DNA of 64,000 nt from Actinoplanes sp. DH11 (GCF_020873875.1 NZ_JAHWGU010000031.1:1-64000); one strand, 5' to 3'; counted from the stretch's first letter, positions 16,715-24,720 are shown. Notes: generated by a model from the letters alone, not told the origin. Made by a program: numbers and translations.

Positions 16715-18127
16715 TCAGCGGAGGGCTCGCCATTGGGAGATGGCGATGTGGTGGTCGTCAGGATCGAGAAAGGTGGCGGACCAAAGTTCGAGGCGTTCCC
16801 CACGGTTCACCGGCCGGGGGCCGTGCACGAATCGAACGCCCTTCGACACCAGCTCGAGGTAGGCCGTCTCGATGTCGCCCACCTCCAGATTGAGATAGAT
16901 CAGGCGCTCGGTCTCGGCGGAAGGGCTGGGGGTCACCCGCAGGATCAGACGGGTGTCGCCGGAGACCAGCACGCTGCTGTTCGCGCCGACGTCCACCTCG
17001 TAGAAGCCCAGCCTGTCCCGGTAGAACGAGATCGAGCGGGCCAAGTCGGTGACGATCACGGTGATGCCAACGCCGTGAATCGCACCGGCCTGGACAGGCT
17101 CGGCGTTCGGGTACGCGGTGGTCGAATCTGCGGGCTCCGAGGTGTCGAGAAAAGAGCGGGCGGTGCCGGCCACCTCCCAGTCCTGGTCCATGCTGACCAC
17201 CTCTTGGAGTTGGACACGGGCGATCAGGGCCTCGTCGGAGTTCTTCGAGGTGAGCAGGCCACCGAGAACCCGTACGCCGCCGAGCCGGAGCTCGCGATAG
17301 CCGCTACCCAGTGCGGACCGAAGATCTTCCGAGAAGCGCGCCGGCGTGACACGAATGCCGTGCGGGTTGAGTGCGAGATAGAGCTTTCCCTCCGTTCGGT
17401 TCCGGGAGTACTGCGGGTTTTGTACGGCGCCGGCTGCCCTCAGCATTTCCTCAGCGTGGTTGAATGCGTCCTCGACGGTGATAAGGCCGTCGTTGTCCGC
17501 GTCGGCCGCACCGTTGCGGATGCCGCTGACCAGGGCTGCGGTAAAGACCGATCGGACAAGGTTCAGCTTGTCCGCATGCACATGCTCATAGGAAAGCTCA
17601 CTGGCCCGGGAGGATGCCAGCAGGTCACGGCCGCGACCTCCACCCACAAGTCGGCGTTCCAACTCCAGGTCGGTGCCGGCCTTGGCACCCGGGAATGATC
17701 CGCCATGGCAGCAGTCCAAGATCAGGATTTGTCGCGCGGCATCGCATTCGTCGAGGCGGTCCCGCAGCCACGCCGCGTCGACGGCGGTGTAGCTGAGGCG
17801 ACTGAGGTTGGTGTCCCGGGCTGCGAAGAACAGGTCGCCCCGCTTGCTGAGTACGCCATGACCGGACAGGTAGAACAGGATCGTGTCCCGGGGTTTGCGC
17901 TCAGCCAGGAATTCGCCGAGTGACTGCATGATCTCGTAGTGCGGCTTGTCCAGCACAGTGGTGACTTCGAACCCGCCGATCCTCGGGTCGCCCAGGATCG
18001 CGGTCATGTCGGCGCAATCCTGAGCGGGCGCGCGTAACGGCCTCAGGTCGGGGTCCGCGTAGGTGGTGGTGGCCAGGACAAGGGCGTACCGCGGTCCCGC
18101 AGGTAGGTCAGGAGCCGGCCGGAGCAT
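16715..18127 (-). CDS. Caspase-like (peptidase C14) protein with C-terminal VOC domain
   Basis: A 470-residue fusion. Residues 10-250 form a metacaspase-type C14 domain with catalytic H90 in YLSGHGV and C140 in ILDCCHGG, plus the conserved acidic loop DNDGLITVEDAF. Residues 260-335 look like a short helical repeat of the type found after these caspases. Residues 350-468 form a VOC (glyoxalase/dioxygenase-fold) domain, from GVGITVIVTDLARSISFYR to LDPDDHHIAISQWR. Its ATG lies 20 bases inside the upstream EACC1 gene, so expression is coupled. Caspase-EACC1 pairs are predicted conflict or cell-death modules; a VOC domain in place of a usual C-terminal effector or sensor domain is unusual. It may sense or modify a small molecule. 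Confidence 0.88.
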   Translation of the reverse strand: MLRPAPDLPAGPRYALVLATTTYADPDLRPLRAPAQDCADMTAILGDPRIGGFEVTTVLDKPHYEIMQSLGEFLAERKPRDTILFYLSGHGVLSKRGDLFFAARDTNLSRLSYTAVDAAWLRDRLDECDAARQILILDCCHGGSFPGAKAGTDLELERRLVGGGRGRDLLASSRASELSYEHVHADKLNLVRSVFTAALVSGIRNGAADADNDGLITVEDAFNHAEEMLRAAGAVQNPQYSRNRTEGKLYLALNPHGIRVTPARFSEDLRSALGSGYRELRLGGVRVLGGLLTSKNSDEALIARVQLQEVVSMDQDWEVAGTARSFLDTSEPADSTTAYPNAEPVQAGAIHGVGITVIVTDLARSISFYRDRLGFYEVDVGANSSVLVSGDTRLILRVTPSPSAETERLIYLNLEVGDIETAYLELVSKGVRFVHGPRPVNRGERLELWSATFLDPDDHHIAISQWRALR

Positions 18128-18482
18128 GCCGGGCGAGCCAGATGTCGAGCAGCTGCTGTTGCTGAGCGGTGGTGACCCCGGTCAGCTCAATGCTGTCGCC
18201 ATCGATGCTGATCTTGACGCTGCGGCCGCTGCGGCCGGCCCAATCCCGGATCTTGCCGAGCGCGGCCGTCACGGCGACCACGCCGAGCTTGACAACCAGC
18301 GATTCGACAAGGCCGGCACCCTTACTGCCCGCGGGTCCCTCGCCACCGGTGCGAGACTCGACATCGTCCAGGTCGAGATCGAGCAGTGCGGCGCGCAACT
18401 GCCCGGTCAGTAACAGCAGGTCACGTTGGTTGTCACCCTCTTCTGAGCGGACTTGCACGACAAGATCTGGTCGGTCAGCCAC
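18108..18482 (-). CDS. Effector-associated constant component 1 (EACC1) protein
   Basis: A 124-residue protein with the EACC1 pattern: a variable N-terminus with an RDLLLLTGQL helix, a glycine/serine linker, then the hydrophobic segment LVESLVVKLGVVAVTAALG, a short DWAGRSGR helix and a beta-hairpin VKISIDGDSIELTG, ending in a helix. EACC1 proteins are small constant partners of caspase-like and other effectors in actinobacterial conflict systems; the central hydrophobic segment may insert in the membrane. GTG at 18482 is preceded by GCGAGGCGCAG; GTG at 18533 is an alternative start. It overlaps the caspase-VOC gene by 20 bases, strong evidence that the two act together. Confidence 0.75.
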   Translation of the reverse strand: MADRPDLVVQVRSEEGDNQRDLLLLTGQLRAALLDLDLDDVESRTGGEGPAGSKGAGLVESLVVKLGVVAVTAALGKIRDWAGRSGRSVKISIDGDSIELTGVTTAQQQQLLDIWLARHAPAGS

Positions 18483-18584
18483 CTGCGCCTCGCAATCCTG
18501 ACGACTGCCGAATTCTCGCAACACACCAGCCACCCTGCAACCACCGTCCGAGTGATCCGGACGTTGATGCGATCAGACGCCAGC

Positions 18585-19484
18585 TCAACGGCCCGTCGCG
18601 GGCGTCCGATCACGTACCGGCAGGGCGAGCGCCACATCCCAGGCCTTCTCCGCCGCGCACGCGACGTCGGGGCGCACGCCGGAGCCCTCCCAGTTCGTGC
18701 CGGTGACGGCGTCGATCACGGTGGCCTCCGGTAGTAGTCCGACGACCTGGCCGGTCAGCCGTACCGGGGTGACATGGTCGGCGGCGCCCCGGGTGGTCTC
18801 GCCGACGATTACGGCCCGGCCGCGTGCCTGCAGGTGATAGGCCAGGGCTTCCGCCGAGGAGTAGGTGTGCGAGCTGACCAGTACGACCAGGTCCTGGGTC
18901 AGCGCCGAGCCGGCCGGGCGTGCCCGGGTCCACCACTGGCGGCGCCGATCCCGGTAGATCACCTCGGACAGTGCCTGCGCGTCGTCCCCCAGCAGATGCT
19001 CGGCGACCAGCGCCAGGGTTCCCGGGTCGCCACCCCCGTTGCCGCGAAGGTCCACCACCAGCCGGCCGGCACCGCGGGCCAGGGCGAAGGCGGCCTGCAG
19101 GTACGGACCGGCGTACTGGACCGGATCGAGGGTGTCCAGGGTCAGCGCGAAGGTGCCGTCCGGCAGGCGTCGCACCTCGCGGACCCCGGCCGCCCTGGCC
19201 CGCACCTGCTCCGGATCGACCGCGGGCCAGCCGTGCGACCGGGTGTCCGGCTCTGCCGTCGCGCCGGCGTCGAAATGCAGTTCGAGGTGGCGGGTGTGCC
19301 GTTGCGCGCGGGCCTCGACGGCACGGCAACGGGCCGCGGTGAGCGGTTCCGGCCGGTCGGCGAAGCTGGCCTCCAGATCGGCGGTGAGCCGGTCGAGACG
19401 CGGGCCGGGCGGCATGAGCCGGCGCAGCCAGCCGGTCAGGTGATGGGTGAACGCGGTGACACCGGCGTGCTTGTCGATCGCCAT
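18585..19484 (-). CDS. S41-family peptidase
   Basis: A 299-residue protein with the tail-specific protease (ClpP/crotonase-like) fold of family S41: VVDLRGNGGGDPGTLALV, VLVSSHTYSSAEALAYHL with the catalytic serine, and VIVGETTRGAADHV. The C-terminal NWEGSGVRPDV matches the family end. No signal peptide or PDZ domain is visible, so it is probably cytoplasmic. The start codon lies two bases below the stop of the 146-residue hypothetical gene, so the two are probably one operon. It is 102 bp upstream of the EACC1 gene and might be co-transcribed with it. Confidence 0.88.
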   Translation of the reverse strand: MAIDKHAGVTAFTHHLTGWLRRLMPPGPRLDRLTADLEASFADRPEPLTAARCRAVEARAQRHTRHLELHFDAGATAEPDTRSHGWPAVDPEQVRARAAGVREVRRLPDGTFALTLDTLDPVQYAGPYLQAAFALARGAGRLVVDLRGNGGGDPGTLALVAEHLLGDDAQALSEVIYRDRRRQWWTRARPAGSALTQDLVVLVSSHTYSSAEALAYHLQARGRAVIVGETTRGAADHVTPVRLTGQVVGLLPEATVIDAVTGTNWEGSGVRPDVACAAEKAWDVALALPVRDRTPATGR

Positions 19485-19486
19485 GA

Positions 19487-19927
19487 TCAAACGGTAGGGG
19501 GCGACCGGGCCGTCGTCACCGTTTGCGGCTCTGCCCTCGGCAGAGCCCCCGCCGCGGTGCGCCGGCCGATGTCCCAGAGCGGGCGCAGAACGCCCTGACC
19601 GGGGATGGCGGTCGTCCGGCCGCCCTCGGACGGCGGAATCAGCCGCACCTCGGCACGGACGATCCCGTGCATGCTCTCCCAACGCCCCCACCGGCACCAG
19701 GTGGCGATATCGGCGAGCCACATGAGGTCGGCGGCCGCGATGAGCAAGTCCCACCACTGAGTTGTCGGGCGCCATCCGTCGTACAGGTCGGCAAGGAACT
19801 GGAGGGCGACCTCCAATTCGTTGATCTCCAGATATTCGCGCACGTCAGTGGCGGTCACGCCCGCCTCGCCGACGGCAGTGGCCGGCACCTGTTCGACGGC
19901 CCGGGCGAGCAGTTCAGCGACATCCAC
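19487..19927 (-). CDS. Hypothetical protein, 146 aa
   Basis: The protein starts at GTG 19927 (MDVAELLARAVEQVPA) and contains an alpha-helical central part (TDVREYLEINELEVALQFLADL) with tryptophan-rich stretches. It resembles small helical proteins of immunity-type annotation, but no specific family is recognised. The C-terminal 40 residues are rich in arginine, threonine and proline and may reflect read-out into non-homologous sequence. It sits directly upstream of the S41 peptidase gene. Confidence 0.65.
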   Translation of the reverse strand: MDVAELLARAVEQVPATAVGEAGVTATDVREYLEINELEVALQFLADLYDGWRPTTQWWDLLIAAADLMWLADIATWCRWGRWESMHGIVRAEVRLIPPSEGGRTTAIPGQGVLRPLWDIGRRTAAGALPRAEPQTVTTARSPPTV

Positions 19928-20023
19928 AAAGGCATTGTTCCGGCACGGTGATCCTGACGGATCAGGGTGGCCCCTGCGCTCACCTCTGCCGGCTGCCGTG
20001 GGCCGGCGGGGGTTTGCTTGCGA

Positions 20024-20404
20024 TCAGCAGGTCGAGTGGAACAGGCCCGCGACGGCGACACCATTGGCGGCGAGGTCGTTGTAGATCTTCACTGCCTCGG
20101 TGGTTTCGGCTTCGTGGACGGTGATTCCACGCTCGTTCAGCAGATCGTGCGTGCGTGGGTCGACCTGAAGTTGCCGCTGCATGCCACGGGAGAGCACGAC
20201 GGTCGTGGCGCCGTGGGCCAGGATCTCCTCGACGTCGCCGGGCTGGATGCCGGGACTGTGCTGGGTCCCTGTTTCGGACCAGTCCCATGGGCGGCCACCG
20301 CCGGGGTGGAGTGTGAAGTCTTTGCCTGCGGCAAGGCCCTCGATCTCCATGCGACCCCAGGAAATCGACAGAATGAGCGGCGAACGGGATGCTTCGGTGG
20401 GCAC
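20024..20404 (-). CDS. Mth938-like domain protein
   Basis: A 126-residue protein of the Mth938/AAMDC (DUF498) family. The pattern is complete: SPLILSISWGRMEIEG, GKDFTLHPGGGRPWDW, PGIQPGDVEEIL, VVLSRGM and the C-terminal GLFHSTC. The family fold is a beta-alpha-beta sandwich of unknown catalytic role. A GTG at 20404 preceded by GAGGAAG was chosen because homology begins eight residues later; the open frame extends further. It is divergent from the NUDIX gene with 74 bp between them. Confidence 0.88.
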   Translation of the reverse strand: MPTEASRSPLILSISWGRMEIEGLAAGKDFTLHPGGGRPWDWSETGTQHSPGIQPGDVEEILAHGATTVVLSRGMQRQLQVDPRTHDLLNERGITVHEAETTEAVKIYNDLAANGVAVAGLFHSTC

Positions 20405-20478
20405 GGCTTCCTCATCTCCGGAACGACAGTGCTTCTCGCAGACATTGTCGGCCGGTTGGCCATGCCACAATCCCGCCC

Positions 20479-20937
20479 ATGCCTGAGATCGTCACCGCGG
20501 CGTTGGTTCGCGACGGCCGAGTGCTGCTCGTCCACCGAAGCCCGGCTCGTCGTGTCTACCCGGACGTGTGGGATCTGCCCGGCGGGCACATCGAGGCAGG
20601 CGAGACAGAACTGGCTGCGCTCGCCAGAGAGATGCATGAGGAACTGGGCGTGCGAGTAGCAACAGGCTCGGCGATCCGCCTGTGCCGATTGAAGATCGGT
20701 CAGGAAAGGGAATCCGTGCGCCTCAGCGCCTGGATCGTCGACGAGTGGGAGGGAACACCGACAAACGCCGCTCCCGATGAACATGACGAGATCCGCTGGT
20801 TCCGGCCGGAGGACTTGCCTCCGCTTGCCCACGAACCCGTGGCTACGGCGATGCGGGACGCTCTCTGGAGTGGAGCAGATGGCATCGTTCGCACCACGTC
20901 GAAGCCAACCGCCACGCAGGATGAAAGGGCTCACTGA
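20479..20937 (+). CDS. NUDIX hydrolase
   Basis: A 152-residue NUDIX protein that hydrolyses a nucleoside diphosphate linked to another moiety, perhaps a sanitising enzyme. The NUDIX box is intact: G at GGHIEAGE followed by REMHEELGV, giving GX5EX7REUXEEXGU. The N-terminus EIVTAALVRDGRVLLVHRS and the proline PDVWDLPGG fit the MutT-like subgroup. The ATG at 20479 lies at the beginning of the fold. Confidence 0.94.
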   Translation: MPEIVTAALVRDGRVLLVHRSPARRVYPDVWDLPGGHIEAGETELAALAREMHEELGVRVATGSAIRLCRLKIGQERESVRLSAWIVDEWEGTPTNAAPDEHDEIRWFRPEDLPPLAHEPVATAMRDALWSGADGIVRTTSKPTATQDERAH

Positions 20938-21240
20938 ACTCAGTACCAGTGGCGGCCGTCCGGGAAGGCGTCGAACAGCGGCTCCGGAATCTCGATCACA
21001 TTACTGTCGGCGAAGTCGCAGATCTTGATTGTCGAGGACGCTGTCAGACTCTTGCCTCGGGCTATCAGGGTGCCCGAGGCAGCGTGCGCGCCGTTCAGGC
21101 GGCGTCGCCTCCGGCCGAAGCCGCCATGCCGGGAGAAGAGGTCAACAGACTCACGCGAAGATCCGCGCACGCGGTGAGCGAGCGACGCCACCCTCAAGAC
21201 CTGGAAGATCCTGGCCCCGCTGCGCTGCTGCCCGTTCCCC
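20938..21240 (-). other. Intergenic with possible 3' gene remnant
   Basis: On the minus strand an open frame (20940-21197) ends in STIKICDFADSNVIEIPEP and DGRHWY, which reads like the C-terminus of a protein, while its upstream half is arginine-rich and unlike coding sequence. It may be the tail of a lost gene. Nothing else is seen before the repeat at 21241. Confidence 0.25.
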
Positions 21241-21451
21241 CGGTTCCGGCCCCAGTGGCGCCGGACGTGCCGCCCTGTCGAGATGTTGATCTGCTAGCGC
21301 TACGAAATCGCTGTGATCATGGGGTCAAAACCGCGATTTCGCACCGCTAGCAGATCAACAAACGCCACGCGGACCCGCCGCAGCCGACCGCAGCCCTCTG
21401 CCCAGGGACCGCAACCGCGCCGAGGGCAAGCAACACCACGCCGCCCCCTCC
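21241..21451 (+). repeat. Extragenic palindrome repeat, copy A
   Basis: About 211 bp, close to identical with copy C (37911-38119, same orientation) and partly with copy B (36503-36614, opposite). The core at 21284-21360 is a long hairpin: arm TGTTGATCTGCTAGCG pairs with CGCTAGCAGATCAACA, continues through CGAAATCGC/GCGATTTCG, and closes on a 21-base loop containing GATCATGGGGTC. Flanks of about 43 bp on the left and 90 bp on the right are also conserved between A and C. It carries no transposase and is a candidate for a MITE- or REP-like family. Confidence 0.85.
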
Positions 21452-21555
21452 GCTGCCGGAGCCCGGCACCGCTGGAGGGGCGCGGGGCCGGTGACGAGCT
21501 CATGCCCATCACCCTACGAGAAACTGGAAGGCGCCGTCCGCTTGTGTGACGGGGC

Positions 21556-21774
21556 TCAGGAGTGGTAGCCGCCGGCGAGTTCCGGGCAGTCCCAGGCCGT
21601 CAGCCCGTATCCGGTCGCGGGTGTGTCGCCGCCGATCACGATGACGACCTCGCCCAGCCCGGCGGTCCCGGCGGCGTCGCCCGGCGGCACCGGGACACCG
21701 GCGACGGCGGTGGCGGCGGCCGCGGCAGTGATCACAAACGCGGCCAGGCCGGTCGCGGTTCTCCAACGGCTCAC
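21556..21774 (-). CDS. Small secreted peptide
   Basis: A 72-residue product with a Sec signal peptide (SRWRT then TGLAAFVITAAAAATAVAGV) followed by a short mature part of about 45 residues that contains GLGEVVIVIGGDTPATGYGL and a single cysteine in AWDCPEL. The GTG start at 21774 overlaps the stop of an 11-residue leader ORF (GTGA), so translation is probably coupled. Its function is unknown; the size and coupling would fit a signalling or processed peptide. Confidence 0.55.
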   Translation of the reverse strand: MSRWRTATGLAAFVITAAAAATAVAGVPVPPGDAAGTAGLGEVVIVIGGDTPATGYGLTAWDCPELAGGYHS

Positions 21775-21806
21775 CGGCGGGTCACCTTGTTGTGGTTCTT
21801 GCGCAT
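21771..21806 (-). CDS. 11-residue leader ORF upstream of secreted peptide
   Basis: ATG at 21806 is preceded by GAGAAGGAGCCAGCG, an excellent ribosome binding site, and encodes MRKNHNKVTRR before a TGA that overlaps the GTG of the next ORF. This is the best ribosome binding site near the pair, so ribosomes likely load here and reinitiate on the secreted peptide. Whether the basic peptide has its own role is unknown. Confidence 0.45.
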   Translation of the reverse strand: MRKNHNKVTRR

Positions 21807-21830
21807 CGCTGGCTCCTTCTCGTTGTCGGG

Positions 21831-21910
21831 TCGCCCTCGGCGGCGTCGGCGTCCTGCACCGACACCAACGTCGCCCTCGGCGGCGTCGGCGTTCTGCACG
21901 GACACCAACG
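21831..21910. repeat. 40-bp tandem repeat, two copies
   Basis: Units at 21831-21870 and 21871-21910 start TCGCCCTCGGCGGCGTCGGC and end GACACCAACG; they differ at two bases, and a third copy starts (TCGCC) and stops. They lie upstream of the leader-peptide operon and may be slippage products or promoter-region repeats. Confidence 0.85.
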
Positions 21911-21955
21911 TCGCCGGGCGGGGCAGGGAACGGTAAGGCGCAGGGCCGGGAGCGG

Positions 21956-22093
21956 TCAGCCCACCTGCACCTGGAAGCGGCTGGCGGCGATGGAGGCGAT
22001 GACGCCGCCGTCGATGAGCAGGTCGGAGCCGGTGATGAAGGAGCCGTCGCGGCCCATCAGGAACGCGGCGACGGTGCCGATCTCGTCGTCAGG
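21956..22093 (-). pseudogene. SDR oxidoreductase C-terminal remnant
   Basis: Read on the minus strand this segment encodes DDEIGTVAAFLMG followed by DGSFITGSDLLIDGGVIASI and a short tail ending at TGA. This is the characteristic C-terminus of a classical short-chain dehydrogenase. The catalytic part is missing; the sequence upstream switches directly to an unrelated regulator remnant at about 22094. Probably a deletion joined the two. Confidence 0.75.
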
Positions 22094-22400
22094 TGGGGTC
22101 GCCGACCACCAGATGGTGCAGGTTCTTGACGCCAGTGCGGTGCGGGCGCACGTTGTGCGCCGCCCACCATGTGCGGAAATGGTCGCTGCGGGTGGTGAGC
22201 TCCCCGATCAGGGCGGAAAGATCGCTGTTATACGGGTCGCGGCCGGCGTCGCCCCGCAGCAGCGCGACGACGTCCTCGGCCAGCTGCTCCCAGTCGCGGT
22301 AGAGGCTCTTACGAGACCGGGCTGAGGAAGACCGAACCGGGCCAGGTTCGGAGTGCCGGTCGTGTTCTCGAAGAGTGGCGCGAACGAGGTCCATGCCTTC
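22094..22400 (-). pseudogene. MmyB-type HTH regulator, ligand-domain remnant
   Basis: The minus strand encodes SLYRDWEQLAEDVVALLR, then LIGELTTRSDHFRTWWA and HNVRPHRTGVKNLHH, a clear MmyB-like C-terminal ligand-binding domain. Upstream, another frame carries LFENTTGTPNLARFG, so a frameshift lies near 22320. The N-terminal helix-turn-helix is absent and the C-terminal end is replaced by the SDR tail. In related genomes such regulators are divergent from oxidoreductase genes, as here. Confidence 0.7.
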
Positions 22401-22429
22401 GACGCTACGTCCGGCGCGGCCGGGCTGGG

Positions 22430-22446
22430 AGGTACTGGCGGTACCT
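22430..22446. promoter_or_regulatory. Operator-like palindrome upstream of dehydrogenase operon
   Basis: AGGTAC-TGGCG-GTACCT is a perfect 6-bp inverted repeat with a 5-bp spacer, 84 bp before the dehydrogenase start and adjacent to the broken MmyB-type regulator. It is probably the binding site of that regulator family. With the regulator lost, control may be constitutive or taken over by a paralogue. Confidence 0.45.
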
Positions 22447-22529
22447 GGTTCGGCAGAGACTCCCACGCGGCTGATCTGCCTGTTTAGCTGGATATCGGCT
22501 TCAGTTCTCCAGGAAAAGGATCCTCTCTG

Positions 22530-23564
22530 ATGCGTGCGACTTACATGTACGGTGCCGGCGACGTGCGCGTGATCGACGTGCCCGATCCGAAGCTGCAGGA
22601 GCGCACCGACGCGGTGGTGCGCGTCGTGCAGGCGTGCATCTGCGGCAGTGACCTGCACCCGTACCACTCGATGCCGGCGGACGAGAACGGCACGCCGATG
22701 GGCCACGAGTTCCTCGGCGTGGTCGAGGAGGCCGGCCAGGACGTGCGTACGGTCAAGCCGGGTGACCTGGTGGTGGCGCCCTTCGCGTGGCAGGACAACA
22801 CCTGCGACTTCTGTCGCGAAGGCTTCCAGACCTCGTGCCGGCACGGCGGTTTCTGGGCGGGCGGCGGGATCGGCGGCGGGCAGGCGGAGGCGGTACGCGT
22901 TCCGCAGGCCGACGGCACCCTCGTCAAGATTCCGGTCGCGGCCGATTCGGCGCTGCTGCCGTCGCTGCTGACCCTGTCGGACGTGTTCGCCACCGGTCAC
23001 CACGCCGCCGTGCGCGCCGGCGTCAACGCGCGGACCACGGTCACCGTGATCGGTGACGGCGCGGTCGGCCTGCTCGCGGTGCTGTCGGCCAAGCGCCTGG
23101 GCGCCGAACGGATCATCCTGATGGGCCGGCACAAGGTCCGCACCGACCTGGGCGTCGAATTCGGCGCCACCGACGTCGTCGCCGAGCGCGGCCAGGAGGG
23201 CATCGCGAAGGTCCGCGAGCTGACCGGCGGCGACGGCACCCACACCGTCCTGGAATGCGTCGGGCACATGCCCGCGTACGAGCAGGCCCTGGGTGTGGCC
23301 CGCGTCGGCGGCGTGATCAGCCGGGTCGGTGTGCCGCAGTACACCGACGGTGACATCGGCTGGAACCTGTTCGGCCGCAACCTCACCCTGACCGGCGGAC
23401 CGGCCCCGGTACGCCACTACATCGAGGAACTGATGCCGGACGTGCTCGACGGCGAGGTCGAGCCCGGCAAGGTCTTCGACCAGACCATCGGCATCGAGGA
23501 AGCGCCGGCCGGCTACCAGGCGATGGACGACCGCGAGGCCCTCAAGGTCCTGATCCGGTTCTGA
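22530..23564 (+). CDS. Zinc-dependent medium-chain alcohol dehydrogenase
   Basis: A 344-residue MDR-family dehydrogenase. Catalytic zinc ligands are C38 (ICGSDLHPYH) and H59-E60 (MGHEFLG). The structural-zinc lobe has three cysteines (C92, C95, C103, CDFCREGFQTSC) rather than four. The Rossmann core is VTVIGDGAVGLLAV. The family oxidises alcohols or reduces aldehydes/ketones with NAD(P). AGGAAAAGGATCC precedes the ATG. The cupin gene follows after 73 bp on the same strand, so the pair is likely an operon linked to detoxification. Confidence 0.93.
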   Translation: MRATYMYGAGDVRVIDVPDPKLQERTDAVVRVVQACICGSDLHPYHSMPADENGTPMGHEFLGVVEEAGQDVRTVKPGDLVVAPFAWQDNTCDFCREGFQTSCRHGGFWAGGGIGGGQAEAVRVPQADGTLVKIPVAADSALLPSLLTLSDVFATGHHAAVRAGVNARTTVTVIGDGAVGLLAVLSAKRLGAERIILMGRHKVRTDLGVEFGATDVVAERGQEGIAKVRELTGGDGTHTVLECVGHMPAYEQALGVARVGGVISRVGVPQYTDGDIGWNLFGRNLTLTGGPAPVRHYIEELMPDVLDGEVEPGKVFDQTIGIEEAPAGYQAMDDREALKVLIRF

Positions 23565-23637
23565 CCTGTCACAGCACCTCGCGGACTTACGGGTGCAGCG
23601 CATCACCCGCACGACAAGGACACTCCAGGAGACACCC

Positions 23638-24039
23638 GTGCACGTTCAGAAGAAGCAGCCGAGCACCAAGGGCCCGGCGCAGATGTTCACCGGCGACGTC
23701 TGGTTCGACGTCATCGCCGCCGGGGAGCCGCCCTCGCAGCTCCGCGTCAACGTCGTGCGCTTCTCGCCCGGCGCGCACACCGCCTGGCACCGGCACGCCA
23801 ACGGCCAGACCCTGCACGTCACCGAAGGCATCGGCCTCGTGCAGTCCCGCGGCGGCGAGATCGTCGAGATTCGTCCCGGCGACACCGTCTACACCCCGCC
23901 GGGCGAATGGCACTGGCACGGCGCCGCCCCGAACAACTTCATGACCCACCTGGCGATGTGGGAAAGCCTCGCCGACGGCCAGCAGGGCCCGGAAACCGAA
24001 TGGGCCGAGCACGTCATCGACGAGTACCCCACCGCCTGA
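23638..24039 (+). CDS. Cupin-domain protein
   Basis: A 133-residue single-domain cupin (GTG start after CCAGGAGA). The metal-binding motifs are present: WHRHANGQTLHVTEG (motif 1) and PGEWHWHGAAPNNFMTHLAM (motif 2). The sequence resembles the cupins annotated as carboxymuconolactone decarboxylase/quercetin dioxygenase-like. It follows the dehydrogenase, and such dehydrogenase-cupin pairs are common in actinobacteria near SDR genes and MmyB-type regulators. Confidence 0.9.
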   Translation: MHVQKKQPSTKGPAQMFTGDVWFDVIAAGEPPSQLRVNVVRFSPGAHTAWHRHANGQTLHVTEGIGLVQSRGGEIVEIRPGDTVYTPPGEWHWHGAAPNNFMTHLAMWESLADGQQGPETEWAEHVIDEYPTA

Positions 24040-24170
24040 GACACGCCTGGCGTACGGGCGGGGCCGCGCCCGTACCCCTGCCGTTCAGGCCTTCCGTGCG
24101 GGAAGGGACCGGCTCGGCAGCGTGGCCGCGGTGGGTGCTGCCGCCGTCCCACCCGGAGCGACCGCCCGGT

Positions 24171-24530
24171 TCACCGGCCGCTTCGCCGGGAGTCGGGTCG
24201 CCGCCCGGGACGGGACTGCCCCGAACCGCGGCTGCGGCCCCGCTGCTCGGCCGGGGCGTTCACGGGGCCGGGGCTGGAGAACACCGCCGGCGGCGCCGCC
24301 GGGCGGTCCGACACCGGCGGAGGCCACTGCGACGCCACGATCTGCGCCCCGGTGATCGGCACTGCCGGGGAGAGGCGGTCCAGCAGGCGCTGCGCCACGG
24401 GCTCGCCGATCTCCAGGTCGGGGCTGATGCGGATATCGGCGTCGGTCGCCAGATCGATTACGTCGTCGAGGGTGAACTCCTTGGCTCCGAGTGTGCTGAG
24501 CCGCCGGGCGAACTCCTGTGCATTGACCAT
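24171..24530 (-). CDS. Hypothetical protein with proline/arginine-rich tail
   Basis: The ATG at 24530 begins MVNAQEFARRLSTLGAK, followed by a helical segment ending LEIGEPVAQRLLDRL, then a disordered tail rich in P, G, S and R from about residue 60. The N-terminal half resembles a short helical domain with no recognised family. The start could also be at 24542. No ribosome binding site is strong, and the tail may be non-coding-like in composition, so the assignment is tentative. Confidence 0.45.
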   Translation of the reverse strand: MVNAQEFARRLSTLGAKEFTLDDVIDLATDADIRISPDLEIGEPVAQRLLDRLSPAVPITGAQIVASQWPPPVSDRPAAPPAVFSSPGPVNAPAEQRGRSRGSGQSRPGRRPDSRRSGR

Positions 24531-24720
24531 CTGCAACCACATTCCTCGGTTTGCTGATGACCTAGCGTAACCGTCGCTATGATCCCCCGTTCCGGGGGTG
24601 CTGTTGAGCCCGAAGCCGGCCGTCGCCGCGAGGTCGCAGGGCTGCCCGAGCGCCTGGCACGCGCTAGCGTGATCTCGCCGGCCGGCCGGCCGCGTTCCCG
24701 CATCCGCCGAGGTGAATCGC

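Noticed and set aside
16715..18127. Caspase-VOC as two genes
   Set aside because: The frame is continuous with no in-frame start with a ribosome binding site before the VOC part, so a true fusion is favoured.
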